From: DATAFT01 sp035544635
Lineage (GTDB): Bacteria; Acidobacteriota; Thermoanaerobaculia; Multivoradales; Multivoraceae
Reading direction: 5' to 3'
DNA length: 9,044 bases
Assembly: GCA_035544635.1 (NCBI GenBank)
Contig: DATKDQ010000167.1
Location: forward strand, 1 to 9,044
The position numbers and the translations under genes are program-made. Positions 1 to 6,422 of this stretch are shown here, piece by piece. The notes under the pieces were generated by a model, which searched no databases, was not told the DNA's origin, and worked only from the letters and a program-made list of their open reading frames with translations. How positions within the stretch are numbered: the first letter of the stretch is position 1; each line of letters begins with the position of its first letter.

Positions 1-369
1 GCAGTTCTCGCGGCGCAGCTCGAGCGGATCGCAGGTCAGGCACCGCTCGAACGTGCCGTCGCGCTTCATGATCCACAACTGATAGTTGCCGCGCTCGGCC
101 GCCGGACGATCGAACGCCAGCCAGTCGCCCTGCGCCGCCCAAGCGACGCGGCCCACGCCATCGCGGAAGAGCGAGACCTCGCGCACCAGGGGGCTCGAGG
201 CCTGCGCCAGCACGCCCGGCGCGATGAGAAGAAGGGCGGCCAGCGGCGCCGTCGCCCACGCCGTTCGTCGAACCGCATGCGGAAACCGACGCAGAAGAGA
301 AGCTCGCCCGCTCCCCTCTCGGCGACCCGGCTCGGTTGCAATGAGCTCGGCGGTCGGATCGAGTGTCAA
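1..369 (-). CDS. Partial secreted PD40/TolB-like beta-propeller protein (N-terminus only)
   Basis: This minus-strand frame is open from about base 369 to the left edge, so the C-terminal part is missing. A Sec-type signal peptide is visible: a basic stretch (LRRFPHAVRR), a hydrophobic core (APLAALLLIAPGVL) and an AQA cleavage site about 57 residues from the furthest start. Right after it comes VAWAAQGDWLAFDR and then YQLWIMKRDGTFERCLTC, which match the WD40-like PD40 blade pattern (W-S-P-D-G-x-x-I-A-F followed by a strand ending in M-x-x-D-G-T). Such blades occur in TolB-like periplasmic propellers. The start is uncertain. A TTG at 369 has AGGAG ten bases upstream, but gives about 40 residues before the hydrophobic core. 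A CTG at 294 would give a normal signal peptide length. No ATG or GTG lies in this frame. The gene is divergent from the VanZ-like gene, with about 80 bp between them. The fold assignment is fairly safe; the cellular role is unknown. Confidence 0.65.
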   Translation of the reverse strand, partial: MTLDPTAELIATEPGRREGSGRASLLRRFPHAVRRTAWATAPLAALLLIAPGVLAQASSPLVREVSLFRDGVGRVAWAAQGDWLAFDRPAAERGNYQLWIMKRDGTFERCLTCDPLELRRENC

Positions 370-430
370 GGTCCGGTGGCTCCTCGCCTCGGGCGTCGCG
401 ACGCGCTCGCCTTCGACTTGGCTGGCTGTC

Positions 431-436
431 TATAAG
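431..436 (+). promoter_or_regulatory. Candidate -10 hexamer for the VanZ-like gene
   Basis: TATAAG matches the bacterial -10 consensus at five of six positions in an otherwise very GC-rich stretch. It ends 11 bases before the ATG at 448. I see no convincing -35 at 16-18 bp and no Shine-Dalgarno sequence. Transcription from it would start only a few bases before the ATG, suggesting a nearly leaderless mRNA. Confidence 0.35.
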
Positions 437-447
437 CTACCACCGCC

Positions 448-1713
448 ATGCGGCGTTTCGCGTCAGCCCTCCTGGTGTCGGCGGCCGTGGTGGGCATGGC
501 GCCGTTCGCGAGCGAGGTCCGCCAGTGGCTCGAGCACGCGCTCGCCGAGGGCTACGTTCGCTACCTGGGCGCCGGCTTCGCGCTCGCGGTGGCGGCGGTC
601 GTGGTCTGGGTGGCGGCCCGCATCAAGGACGATCGAGCGCGTCGCTACGGCCTCCTTCTCTCGGGACTCGCGCTCCTCTTCGGTCAGCTCGTGGGCTGGA
701 GCCGCGCCGACGCCGCGGTGAACGCCGTCGAGCGCGTCCACTTCCTCTACTACGGCCTGCTCGGTGTCCTCTGGTTGCGCGCGCTCCGCGGGCCGATCGG
801 CGTCGCCGCGGCCGGGAGCGGGCCCCAGGGGCCCGGCATGGGCCAGGAACGTGGCCGCGCCGATCTCTCGGCGCCGCTCGCGACGCTGCTCGCGATCCTG
901 CTCGTCGCCATCGCCGACGAGGGCCTGCAGTTTTGGGTGGCGTCGCGGGTGGGAGAGCTCTACGACGTCGTGCTGAACGTGTACGCGGGTGCGATCGGGC
1001 TCTTGATCGCGCTGGCGCTCGACGGTCCACGCTCGCTGGTGTGGCGGATCGAGCCCGGCTCGGGGCGAGCTCTCGCCCGGCTCGCCGCCGTCTCCGTGCT
1101 CACGCTCGCCGCGTTTCTCCACGTCGTCCATCTCGGCTACCTGATCGTGGATCCCGAGATCGGGACCTTCCGCTCGCACTTCACGGCCGAGGGGCTCGAC
1201 CGGGCGAGCCGCGATCGTGCGGAGCGCTGGCGCGCGAGCCCGCTCGGCCCGCCGGGCGTCTTCGCCCCGCTCGAGCGTGAGGACCGGTACCGCAGCGAGG
1301 CGGGATCGCGCGTCCAGCACCGCAACGCCGCCCTCGAGCGCGCCGACCCGTACCAGGTGTGGAAGGAGAACCGGATCCTCGAGCGCTACTACGCTCCCTT
1401 CCTGGAGCAGCGCGGGCGCGACGGCCGGCCGTTCCGCCTGCCGGCCGAGACGCTCGGCTCGATCGACCAGGCGCGCCCCGAGCGCGATCCGTATCCCTAC
1501 GACAGCCCGGTGGGACGCGTGCCCCTGCGCATCTGGACGCGTCCGTCCAAGCCCGTGCTCTGGGCGATCGCGACGGTGGTGGCCACGGCTCTGGTGCTCG
1601 CTCCCGAGGCGATCGCTGCGCGCCGGCGCCGGCGCCACGCAAGCGCGACGAGGTCCGGAGCCGACGACGCGGCGCGGCGAGATGGCGCCGCGAGCAGCTC
1701 CGAACGGCCTTGA
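448..1713 (+). CDS. VanZ-like integral membrane protein with C-terminal extension
   Basis: This is a 421-residue membrane protein. Hydrophobic segments lie near residues 5-20, 39-57, 66-84, 96-113, 143-157, 172-192, 211-233 and 369-388. The middle carries the VanZ-family signature: ERVHFLYYGLLG at 95-106 (family pattern D/E-K-x-x-H-F-x-x-Y-x-x-L-G), then DEGLQ at 157-161, Arg167, and LYDVVLN with Asp173 and Asn177, followed by a Gly-rich helix. VanZ itself gives low-level teicoplanin resistance in enterococci, but most VanZ-like proteins have no known function. Unusual here is the long, charged, soluble-looking segment at about 235-368 (motifs DPYQVWKENRILERYY and DPYPYDSPVGRVPL) that precedes a last membrane helix and an Arg-rich tail. 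I do not recognise that segment. The ATG at 448 has no Shine-Dalgarno sequence but follows a TATAAG box. The ggt gene starts 119 bp downstream on the same strand. Confidence 0.7.
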   Translation: MRRFASALLVSAAVVGMAPFASEVRQWLEHALAEGYVRYLGAGFALAVAAVVVWVAARIKDDRARRYGLLLSGLALLFGQLVGWSRADAAVNAVERVHFLYYGLLGVLWLRALRGPIGVAAAGSGPQGPGMGQERGRADLSAPLATLLAILLVAIADEGLQFWVASRVGELYDVVLNVYAGAIGLLIALALDGPRSLVWRIEPGSGRALARLAAVSVLTLAAFLHVVHLGYLIVDPEIGTFRSHFTAEGLDRASRDRAERWRASPLGPPGVFAPLEREDRYRSEAGSRVQHRNAALERADPYQVWKENRILERYYAPFLEQRGRDGRPFRLPAETLGSIDQARPERDPYPYDSPVGRVPLRIWTRPSKPVLWAIATVVATALVLAPEAIAARRRRRHASATRSGADDAARRDGAASSSERP

Positions 1714-1794
1714 CGCGCGCGCCTCGTCACCTTGGTCGGGCCAGTGACTCGGCTCGAAGGCGCCGCGCCGCCAGGCGGGGAGCGCTGGTCGCTC

Positions 1795-1803
1795 TGCTAG
1801 GCT
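1795..1803 (+). promoter_or_regulatory. Candidate extended -10 (TGCTAGGCT) upstream of ggt
   Basis: TGCTAGGCT lies in the 119-bp gap between the VanZ-like gene and ggt, 29 bases before the ggt ATG. It has the TGn extension followed by TAGGCT, only a partial match to TATAAT. The same TGCTAG hexamer occurs upstream of the MFS gene at 7481-7486, which makes a genuine promoter element a little more likely. No clear -35 is visible. Confidence 0.25.
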
Positions 1804-1832
1804 CGCGCGCGCAGGTCCGCTCTCCTCTCTCT

Positions 1833-3839
1833 ATGCCTTCACCTCGCCACGGCTCGCGCGCGCGTGGTCCGGCCGGCGCGCGACGTCGATCCAGCCACGC
1901 GAGCGCGGGAGGCGTCGTTGCCCGGTCGCCGCTCGCGCTCATCCCCGGCCTCCTCCTCGCCGCCGCGGTCGCAGGCTGCGACTCGACGGCAACGCCGATC
2001 GTCGCGCCCGACGCGACGCCCGAGCGGTTCCCGCCGAGCTGGTCCCTGCCGCGGCCGGTCGAGGCGGTCGAGGCCGGCGCCGGCATGGTCGCGAGCGGAC
2101 ACCCGCTCGCGAGCGAGGTGGGCGCCGCGGTCCTCGCGCGGGGGGGCAACGCGATCGACGCCGCGGTCGCGGTCGGGTTCGCGCTCGCGGTGGTCCTGCC
2201 CGAGGCGGGGAACCTCGGCGGTGGCGGCTACCTGGTGCACCGCGCCAGGAGCGGCGAGACCGTGGCCCTGGACTACCGCGAGACGGCGCCGGCGAAAGCC
2301 ACCCGCGACATGTATCTCGACCCCGACGGCGAGCTCACCGACCGGAGCCGGATCGGTCACCTGGCGTCGGGCGTTCCCGGGTCGGTCGCCGGCCTCGCCG
2401 CCATGCACGAGAAGCTCGGCAGCCTGCCCTGGCGCGAGCTGATCGAGCCCGCGATCGAGCTGGCGCGAGGCCACGTGCTCGACGAGCCGCGCCGCGCGAG
2501 CCGCGAGGCCGCAGCCGACAAGCTGCTGCGCTTTCCTCCCTCAGCCGAGCTGTTCCTGCCCGGCGGCGAGGCGCCGGCGGCGGGCGCGGTGGTTGCGAAC
2601 CCCGATCTCGCGGCGACGCTCGAGCGTATCGCCGAGCGCGGCGTGGAGGGTTTCTACAGCGGCGAGACCGCGGACCTCCTGGTCGCCGAGATGGAGCGCG
2701 GCGGCGGCCTGATCACGCGCGCCGACCTCGCCGCCTACCGGCCGCTGTGGCGCGACCCGCTCCCGATCGAGTACCGCGGCCACACCCTCTGGACCATGCC
2801 GCCGTCCTCCTCCGGCGGCGTGACGATGGCGATCGTCTTCAACGTGGTCGAAGGATGGGACCTCCTCCCGCGGCTCGGCTCCGCCGAGCTCCACCACCTC
2901 GAGGCCGAGGCGATGCGCTGGGCGTTCGTCGATCGCAACCGGTGGCTGGGCGACCCGGACTTCGTCGAGATGCCGCTCGAGCGCCTGCTCGACGACCGCT
3001 ACGCCGCCGAGCTGCGCCGAGGCATCGTGCCGGGCCGCGCCGGCACGACGCCGATCGAGCCGCCCGAGTCGCTCGAGGGCGAGCACACGACGCACTACTC
3101 GATCGTCGACCGCGAGGGCGGCGCGGCGGCGGTGACGACCACCATCAACTCGCTGTTCGGCAGCGGGGTCGTGGTCGTGGGAGCCGGCTTCCTGCTCAAC
3201 GACGAGATGGACGACTTCGCGGCCAAGCCGGGCGAGCCGAACCAGTTCGGCCTGGTCCAGGGCGAGGCGAACGCGATCGAGCCCGGCAAGCGCATGCTGT
3301 CGTCGATGAGCCCCACCCTGGTCGAGGACCGCGAAGGCGAGCTGCTGCTGGTGGTCGGCACGCCCGGAGGCTCGACCATCATCACCACCGTGTTCCAGGT
3401 GATCTCGAACCTGATCGACCACCGCATGTCGATCGCCGACGCGGTCGCCGCGCCTCGCGTCCATCATCAGGCGCTGCCGGACCTGCTCTACTTCGAGCCC
3501 GGCGGGCTCTCGGAGGAGACGCGCCGGCGCCTGGCCGAGATGGGCTACACGCTCGAGGAGCGCAGGGACTGGAGCGGAGACGTCCAGGCGGTGGCGCGCT
3601 CACGTGACGGCGGTTGGACCGGCGTGTCCGATCCGCGGCGCGGTGGCGGGGCGGTGGGGGTCGAGCCTGCTCTCGAGTCTCGAGTGGCGGCCGGCGGCCC
3701 CCTGATCAGCCGCTCCCCAGGCGCTGCCGGGACGTCGTCTCCGCGGCGCTCCACCGCGCCTCGACGGCGTCGAGGACGTCCTTCTCGATGGCCACTCCGT
3801 CGAGCTGCTCGATCTCGCGGATGCCGGTGGGGCTCGTGA
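1833..3839 (+). CDS. ggt: Gamma-glutamyltranspeptidase lipoprotein
   Basis: The enzyme hydrolyses or transfers the gamma-glutamyl group of glutathione and related compounds. It is an Ntn hydrolase that cleaves itself into large and small subunits. The frame encodes 668 residues from the ATG at 1833. Residues 32-49 form a lipoprotein signal (SPLALIPG...AAAVAGC) with lipobox Cys49, so the enzyme is probably membrane-anchored in the periplasm. Family landmarks are all present: NAIDAAVAVGFAL and NLGGGGY; DYRE with substrate-binding Arg149 (E. coli Arg114); the self-cleavage site EH/TTHYS with nucleophile Thr419 (E. coli Thr391); SSMSPT at 490-495; TPGGS at 510-514; and the APRVHHQ and SDPRRGGGAVG ends. 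By comparison with the 190-residue E. coli small subunit, the core ends near residue 608. The remaining roughly 60 residues are Arg/Ser/Pro-rich and antisense to the 3' end of gshB, so the true C-terminus may be shorter (see findings). The region before the ATG is pyrimidine-rich with no Shine-Dalgarno sequence. Confidence 0.93.
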   Translation: MPSPRHGSRARGPAGARRRSSHASAGGVVARSPLALIPGLLLAAAVAGCDSTATPIVAPDATPERFPPSWSLPRPVEAVEAGAGMVASGHPLASEVGAAVLARGGNAIDAAVAVGFALAVVLPEAGNLGGGGYLVHRARSGETVALDYRETAPAKATRDMYLDPDGELTDRSRIGHLASGVPGSVAGLAAMHEKLGSLPWRELIEPAIELARGHVLDEPRRASREAAADKLLRFPPSAELFLPGGEAPAAGAVVANPDLAATLERIAERGVEGFYSGETADLLVAEMERGGGLITRADLAAYRPLWRDPLPIEYRGHTLWTMPPSSSGGVTMAIVFNVVEGWDLLPRLGSAELHHLEAEAMRWAFVDRNRWLGDPDFVEMPLERLLDDRYAAELRRGIVPGRAGTTPIEPPESLEGEHTTHYSIVDREGGAAAVTTTINSLFGSGVVVVGAGFLLNDEMDDFAAKPGEPNQFGLVQGEANAIEPGKRMLSSMSPTLVEDREGELLLVVGTPGGSTIITTVFQVISNLIDHRMSIADAVAAPRVHHQALPDLLYFEPGGLSEETRRRLAEMGYTLEERRDWSGDVQAVARSRDGGWTGVSDPRRGGGAVGVEPALESRVAAGGPLISRSPGAAGTSSPRRSTAPRRRRGRPSRWPLRRAARSRGCRWGS

Positions 3840-4683
3840 TGTTGATCTCGGTGAGGTAGGCGCCGATGATGTCGAGGCCGGCGAAGACGACGCCCAGCTC
3901 GCGCAGCATCGGCCCCACCGCGGCGCAGATCTCGAGGTCGCGCGGGGTGAGCCGGGTCTTGGTCGCCACGCCGCCGACGTGGAGGTTCGCGCGCGACTCG
4001 GTCTCGTGCGGGACGCGCAGGAGCGCACCCTTGGGCTCACCCTCGACCAGGATCACGCGCTTGTCGCCGTCGCGCACCTCGGGCAGGTAGCGCTGGGCCA
4101 GCAGGAGCTCGCTCTCCTTGCGCGTCGACATCTCGAGGATGGCGCGCACGTTGCGATCCTTGTCGGCGAGGTGGAAGATGCCGTCGCCGCCGGCGCCGCC
4201 GAGCGGCTTGACGATCATCTCCCCGCCCAGGTGCTCGCGGAACGCGAGCAGCTCCGCGATCCTGCTCGACACCAGGGTCTCGGGAATGAGCTCGGGAAAG
4301 CGCAGCGTGACCAGCTTCTCGTTGGCGTCGCGCAGGGCCGCTGGGTCGTTGACGACGAGCGTCGGACGCGGCACCAGGGACAGCAGATGGGTGGCGTAGA
4401 CATAGCGCAGGTCGAACGGCGGGTCCTTGCGCATCCACACCACGTCGAGCTGGTCGAGGAAGCTCCCGCGCGCCTCGCCCAGCCGGTACCAGTCGTCGCC
4501 CTCGCGGATCTCGATCGGCGCCGCTTCGACGAACGGCCGCCCGCCGTCGCGAGCGCCGAGGGCATCGACCTGCGCTTCCCAGGTCTCGTGCCCGCGCGCC
4601 GCCGCTTCGCGCATGAAGGCGATCGTGGTGTCGGCGTGCGGCAGCAGCCGTTCGGGCGGATCGATGAGGAAGATATGTCTCAT
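3706..4683 (-). CDS. gshB: Glutathione synthetase (ATP-grasp)
   Basis: GshB joins gamma-glutamylcysteine and glycine using ATP, the second step of glutathione synthesis in the cytoplasm. The product is 325 residues, close to the 316 of E. coli GshB, and is recognisably colinear with it. Visible motifs are MRKDPPFD (84-91), RDANEKL (118-124), the ATP-grasp glycine loop IVKPLGGAGGDGIF (157-170), YLPEVRDGDKRV (199-210), ESRANLHVGG (229-238), and the metal-binding end GLDIIG...LTEINITSPTGIREIE, with Asp271, Glu279 and Asn281 in the places of the E. coli Mg ligands. The ATG at 4683 gives the typical N-terminus MRHIFLIDPP; the frame stays open further upstream, but that part overlaps the VOC gene. 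It starts 22 bases after the VOC stop, with only a distant GAGG as ribosome site, so the two are probably one transcript. It converges on ggt. No gshA (first step) is in the window. Confidence 0.95.
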   Translation of the reverse strand: MRHIFLIDPPERLLPHADTTIAFMREAAARGHETWEAQVDALGARDGGRPFVEAAPIEIREGDDWYRLGEARGSFLDQLDVVWMRKDPPFDLRYVYATHLLSLVPRPTLVVNDPAALRDANEKLVTLRFPELIPETLVSSRIAELLAFREHLGGEMIVKPLGGAGGDGIFHLADKDRNVRAILEMSTRKESELLLAQRYLPEVRDGDKRVILVEGEPKGALLRVPHETESRANLHVGGVATKTRLTPRDLEICAAVGPMLRELGVVFAGLDIIGAYLTEINITSPTGIREIEQLDGVAIEKDVLDAVEARWSAAETTSRQRLGSG

Positions 4684-4705
4684 GCCGGCGGCCGGCCTCG
4701 CGGGC

Positions 4706-5182
4706 CTACCCGCCCCCTCCCGAGCGCCGCTTCGACGTCCACCGGCCGTAGGGAACCACGCCGAGGTCGGGACGGGGCGACTCCGGCAGCATGGCCAGGT
4801 ACTCGAGGAGGTTCCCATCGGGGTCGGTGAAGTAGAGCGAGAGCGCGGGCATCCAGCCCAGGACCACCGGCTCGTCCACGGGCTCGCCCTCGAACCCCCT
4901 CGGCTCCACGCCGAGCGCCCGGAGCTTCGCCGGCGCCGCCAGCACGTCCTCCGCGGCGCAGGTGAACGCCAGATGCACGCGCATGGCGTTCGGCGCGGTC
5001 CCCGCCTCCCACACGCCGAGCATCGAGCTGCCGCGCCCGCCGACCCAGAAGAACGCGACCCGGCGCTCCTCGAACAGGCTGGCGAGCTCGAGGCCGACCA
5101 CGTCCCGGTAGAACGCGATCGACGGCTCGAGGCGAGCCACGGTGACGTGGGTCTCGAACAGGCCTAGGACTGGAACTGTCAG
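4706..5182 (-). CDS. VOC (glyoxalase/bleomycin-resistance fold) metalloenzyme, probable CTG start
   Basis: This small protein of the vicinal oxygen chelate superfamily has 158 residues from the proposed CTG start. The superfamily includes glyoxalase I, FosA-type thiol transferases, extradiol dioxygenases and antibiotic-binding proteins. The first module runs ETHVTV...SIAFYRDVVGLEL and the second MRVHLAFTC...LSLYFTDPDGNLLEYL. Candidate metal ligands are His12, His70 and Glu127, with Glu59 as a possible fourth, as in glyoxalase I. The first ATG/GTG/TTG in frame is a GTG at 5140, but starting there loses the first beta strand and His12. The CTG at 5180-5182 gives the normal VOC opening MTVPVLGLFETHVTV and has GGAG eight bases upstream. 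It lies just upstream of gshB, so a glutathione-linked role is plausible but inferred. The substrate cannot be read from the sequence. The C-terminal 25 residues (PESPRPDLGVVP to the Gly-rich end) lie outside the fold. Confidence 0.82.
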   Translation of the reverse strand: MTVPVLGLFETHVTVARLEPSIAFYRDVVGLELASLFEERRVAFFWVGGRGSSMLGVWEAGTAPNAMRVHLAFTCAAEDVLAAPAKLRALGVEPRGFEGEPVDEPVVLGWMPALSLYFTDPDGNLLEYLAMLPESPRPDLGVVPYGRWTSKRRSGGGG

Positions 5183-5190
5183 CTCGGGAT

Positions 5191-5194
5191 CTCC
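5191..5194 (-). promoter_or_regulatory. Ribosome binding site (GGAG) supporting the CTG start of the VOC gene
   Basis: On the minus strand GGAG stands eight bases before the CTG at 5182-5180. No ATG, GTG or TTG in that frame is placed to use it. It is the main nucleotide evidence for the CTG start; the other evidence is the VOC first strand encoded between the CTG and the later GTG. Confidence 0.45.
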
Positions 5195-5253
5195 GTTCGA
5201 AGTCGAGATGTCGCGTGTGCGACCCCGGGGCTCGAGCCCGCGGACGGCCGAAG

Positions 5254-5282
5254 ACTATCGACTTTTCTCCCCGCCCAGTCTA
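5254..5282 (-). promoter_or_regulatory. Candidate promoter for the VOC-gshB unit
   Basis: On the minus strand TAGACT (-35, four of six consensus bases, at 5282-5277) is followed after exactly 17 bp by GATAGT (-10, four of six, at 5259-5254). This lies in the 178-bp gap between the deaminase stop and the VOC start, and predicts a leader of about 65 bases. It suggests that VOC-gshB can be transcribed separately from the dehydratase-deaminase pair. Confidence 0.35.
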
Positions 5283-5340
5283 CGACCGGGGTGTCCGTCA
5301 GAGCCCCGAGAAGCCGAGCCTCGCCGAATCGAGGGTAGAA

Positions 5341-5364
5341 GTGACCCTCCACGCCGCGGGTCAC
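5341..5364 (-). terminator. Terminator-like hairpin at the deaminase stop codon
   Basis: GTGACCC and GGGTCAC form a perfect 7-bp stem around a 10-base loop. On the minus strand the stem begins at the TGA stop of the adenosine-deaminase-family gene. It is followed by TTCTACC rather than a clean U tract, so it could slow or partly end transcription before the VOC gene, or be fortuitous. Confidence 0.3.
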
Positions 5365-6422
5365 TCTGGCAGCGTGGCGCCGAGCGCCGCCAGATCTTCC
5401 CGGAAGCGAAGCTCCATCTTCCCGCGCTCGCCCTCCGGCAGGAACGCGTGCTCGACCGCGCCCAGCGAGAGCGCGGCGAGGTCGTCGAGGCTCCAGCCGT
5501 AGACCCGGTGGAGCAGCAGGTACTCGCGCGTGAGGCTGGTCGCGAACAGCGGCGGGTCGTCGGAGTTGATGGTGACGGCGGCGCCCGCCGCGCGCAGGGC
5601 CGGCAGCGGGTGCGCCTCGAGGCTCGGGGCGGCGCCCAGCGCCACGTTCGACGACGGGCAGATGTCGAGAGGAACGCCGCGCTCGGCCAGCAGGGCGACC
5701 AGCGACGGATCGTCGATCGCGCGGATGCCGTGATCGATGCGCTCGGCGCGGCAGTGCTCGAGCGCGGAACGGATCGACTCGGGGCCGCCGTGCTCGCCCG
5801 CGTGCGCGACGGTGTGCAGGCCCTCGGTACGGGCGGCCACGAAGTGCGACGCGTAGGGCTGGTTCGAGAAGCCCTCCTCCATGCCGCCGATGCCCAGCGC
5901 GACGACGCCCCGCTGCTTGTGGTCGACCGCCCAGCGCAGCGTGGCGTCGGCGCGGTCGGTCCCGAGGTTGCGCACGATGTCGGGGACGAGCGCCATGCCC
6001 ACGCCCCAGCGCCGGCGTCCCTCTGCGATCGCCTCCTCGAGCGCCCCCAGGATCTCGTCGCCCTTGCCGCCGTTCCAGACGTGGGTCGAGATCGTGAAGT
6101 GCACCTCGCTCCAGAGCACGTTCTGCACCGCCTGCTCGGCGAGGAAGTCGAGGGCGAGCAGTCGGAAGTCCTCGGGCTCTCGCAGGCAGCGCGAGCAGGT
6201 GATGTAGATGTCGATGAACTGCTCGAAGTCGCGGAAGCGGAACCAGCGGCGGATGCCCGCCTCGTCGTCTGCGGGGAGCGCTATGCCGTTCTTCTTCGCG
6301 AGGTGGAGGAGCGTTGCCGGCCGGAACGTGCCCTCGAGGTGGACGTGGAGCTCCACCTTCGGCATGCGCAGGAGAAACGCCTCGGCGCTCCACGCGGCGC
6401 CGTCCGCCGGGCTCGCCGTCAA
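5361..6422 (-). CDS. Adenosine deaminase family protein (purine deaminase, substrate open)
   Basis: This amidohydrolase of the adenosine/adenine deaminase family (353 residues) hydrolytically removes an amino group from a purine or purine derivative using one metal ion. All expected catalytic residues are present: KVELHVHLEGT with metal ligands His26 and His28, AHAGE with His207 and catalytic Glu210, DHG with His231, and INSDDP with Asp288 and Asp289. Substrate is undecided: CPSSNVALGAAPSLEAHPL and SDDPPLFATSLTREY look more like the bacterial adenine/aminofutalosine-type branches than classical E. coli Add. I chose the TTG at 6422, not the ATG at 6365, because it gives the usual family opening (EAFLLRMPKVELH), has GGAG eight bases upstream, and overlaps the dehydratase stop as TTGA, indicating translational coupling. 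The protein appears cytoplasmic, with no signal peptide. Confidence 0.88.
   Translation of the reverse strand: MTASPADGAAWSAEAFLLRMPKVELHVHLEGTFRPATLLHLAKKNGIALPADDEAGIRRWFRFRDFEQFIDIYITCSRCLREPEDFRLLALDFLAEQAVQNVLWSEVHFTISTHVWNGGKGDEILGALEEAIAEGRRRWGVGMALVPDIVRNLGTDRADATLRWAVDHKQRGVVALGIGGMEEGFSNQPYASHFVAARTEGLHTVAHAGEHGGPESIRSALEHCRAERIDHGIRAIDDPSLVALLAERGVPLDICPSSNVALGAAPSLEAHPLPALRAAGAAVTINSDDPPLFATSLTREYLLLHRVYGWSLDDLAALSLGAVEHAFLPEGERGKMELRFREDLAALGATLPE

Noticed and set aside
463..1638. Long minus-strand open frame opposite the VanZ-like gene (391 codons)
   Set aside because: Arg/His/Glu-rich translation with no domain pattern; it is the antisense of a convincing membrane protein and arises from high GC.
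3668..3685. TCTCGAG repeated twice near the ggt end
   Set aside because: Two 7-base copies in GC-rich coding sequence are too short to mean more than chance.
5221..5245. GGGCTCGAGCCC palindrome that resembles a tRNA T-arm
   Set aside because: No TTC-type T-loop, acceptor stem or anticodon arm can be built around it; it is just a 12-base palindrome upstream of the VOC gene.
5179..6393. 404-codon minus-strand open frame in another frame of the deaminase
   Set aside because: Pro/Arg-rich shadow; the deaminase motifs are in the neighbouring frame.
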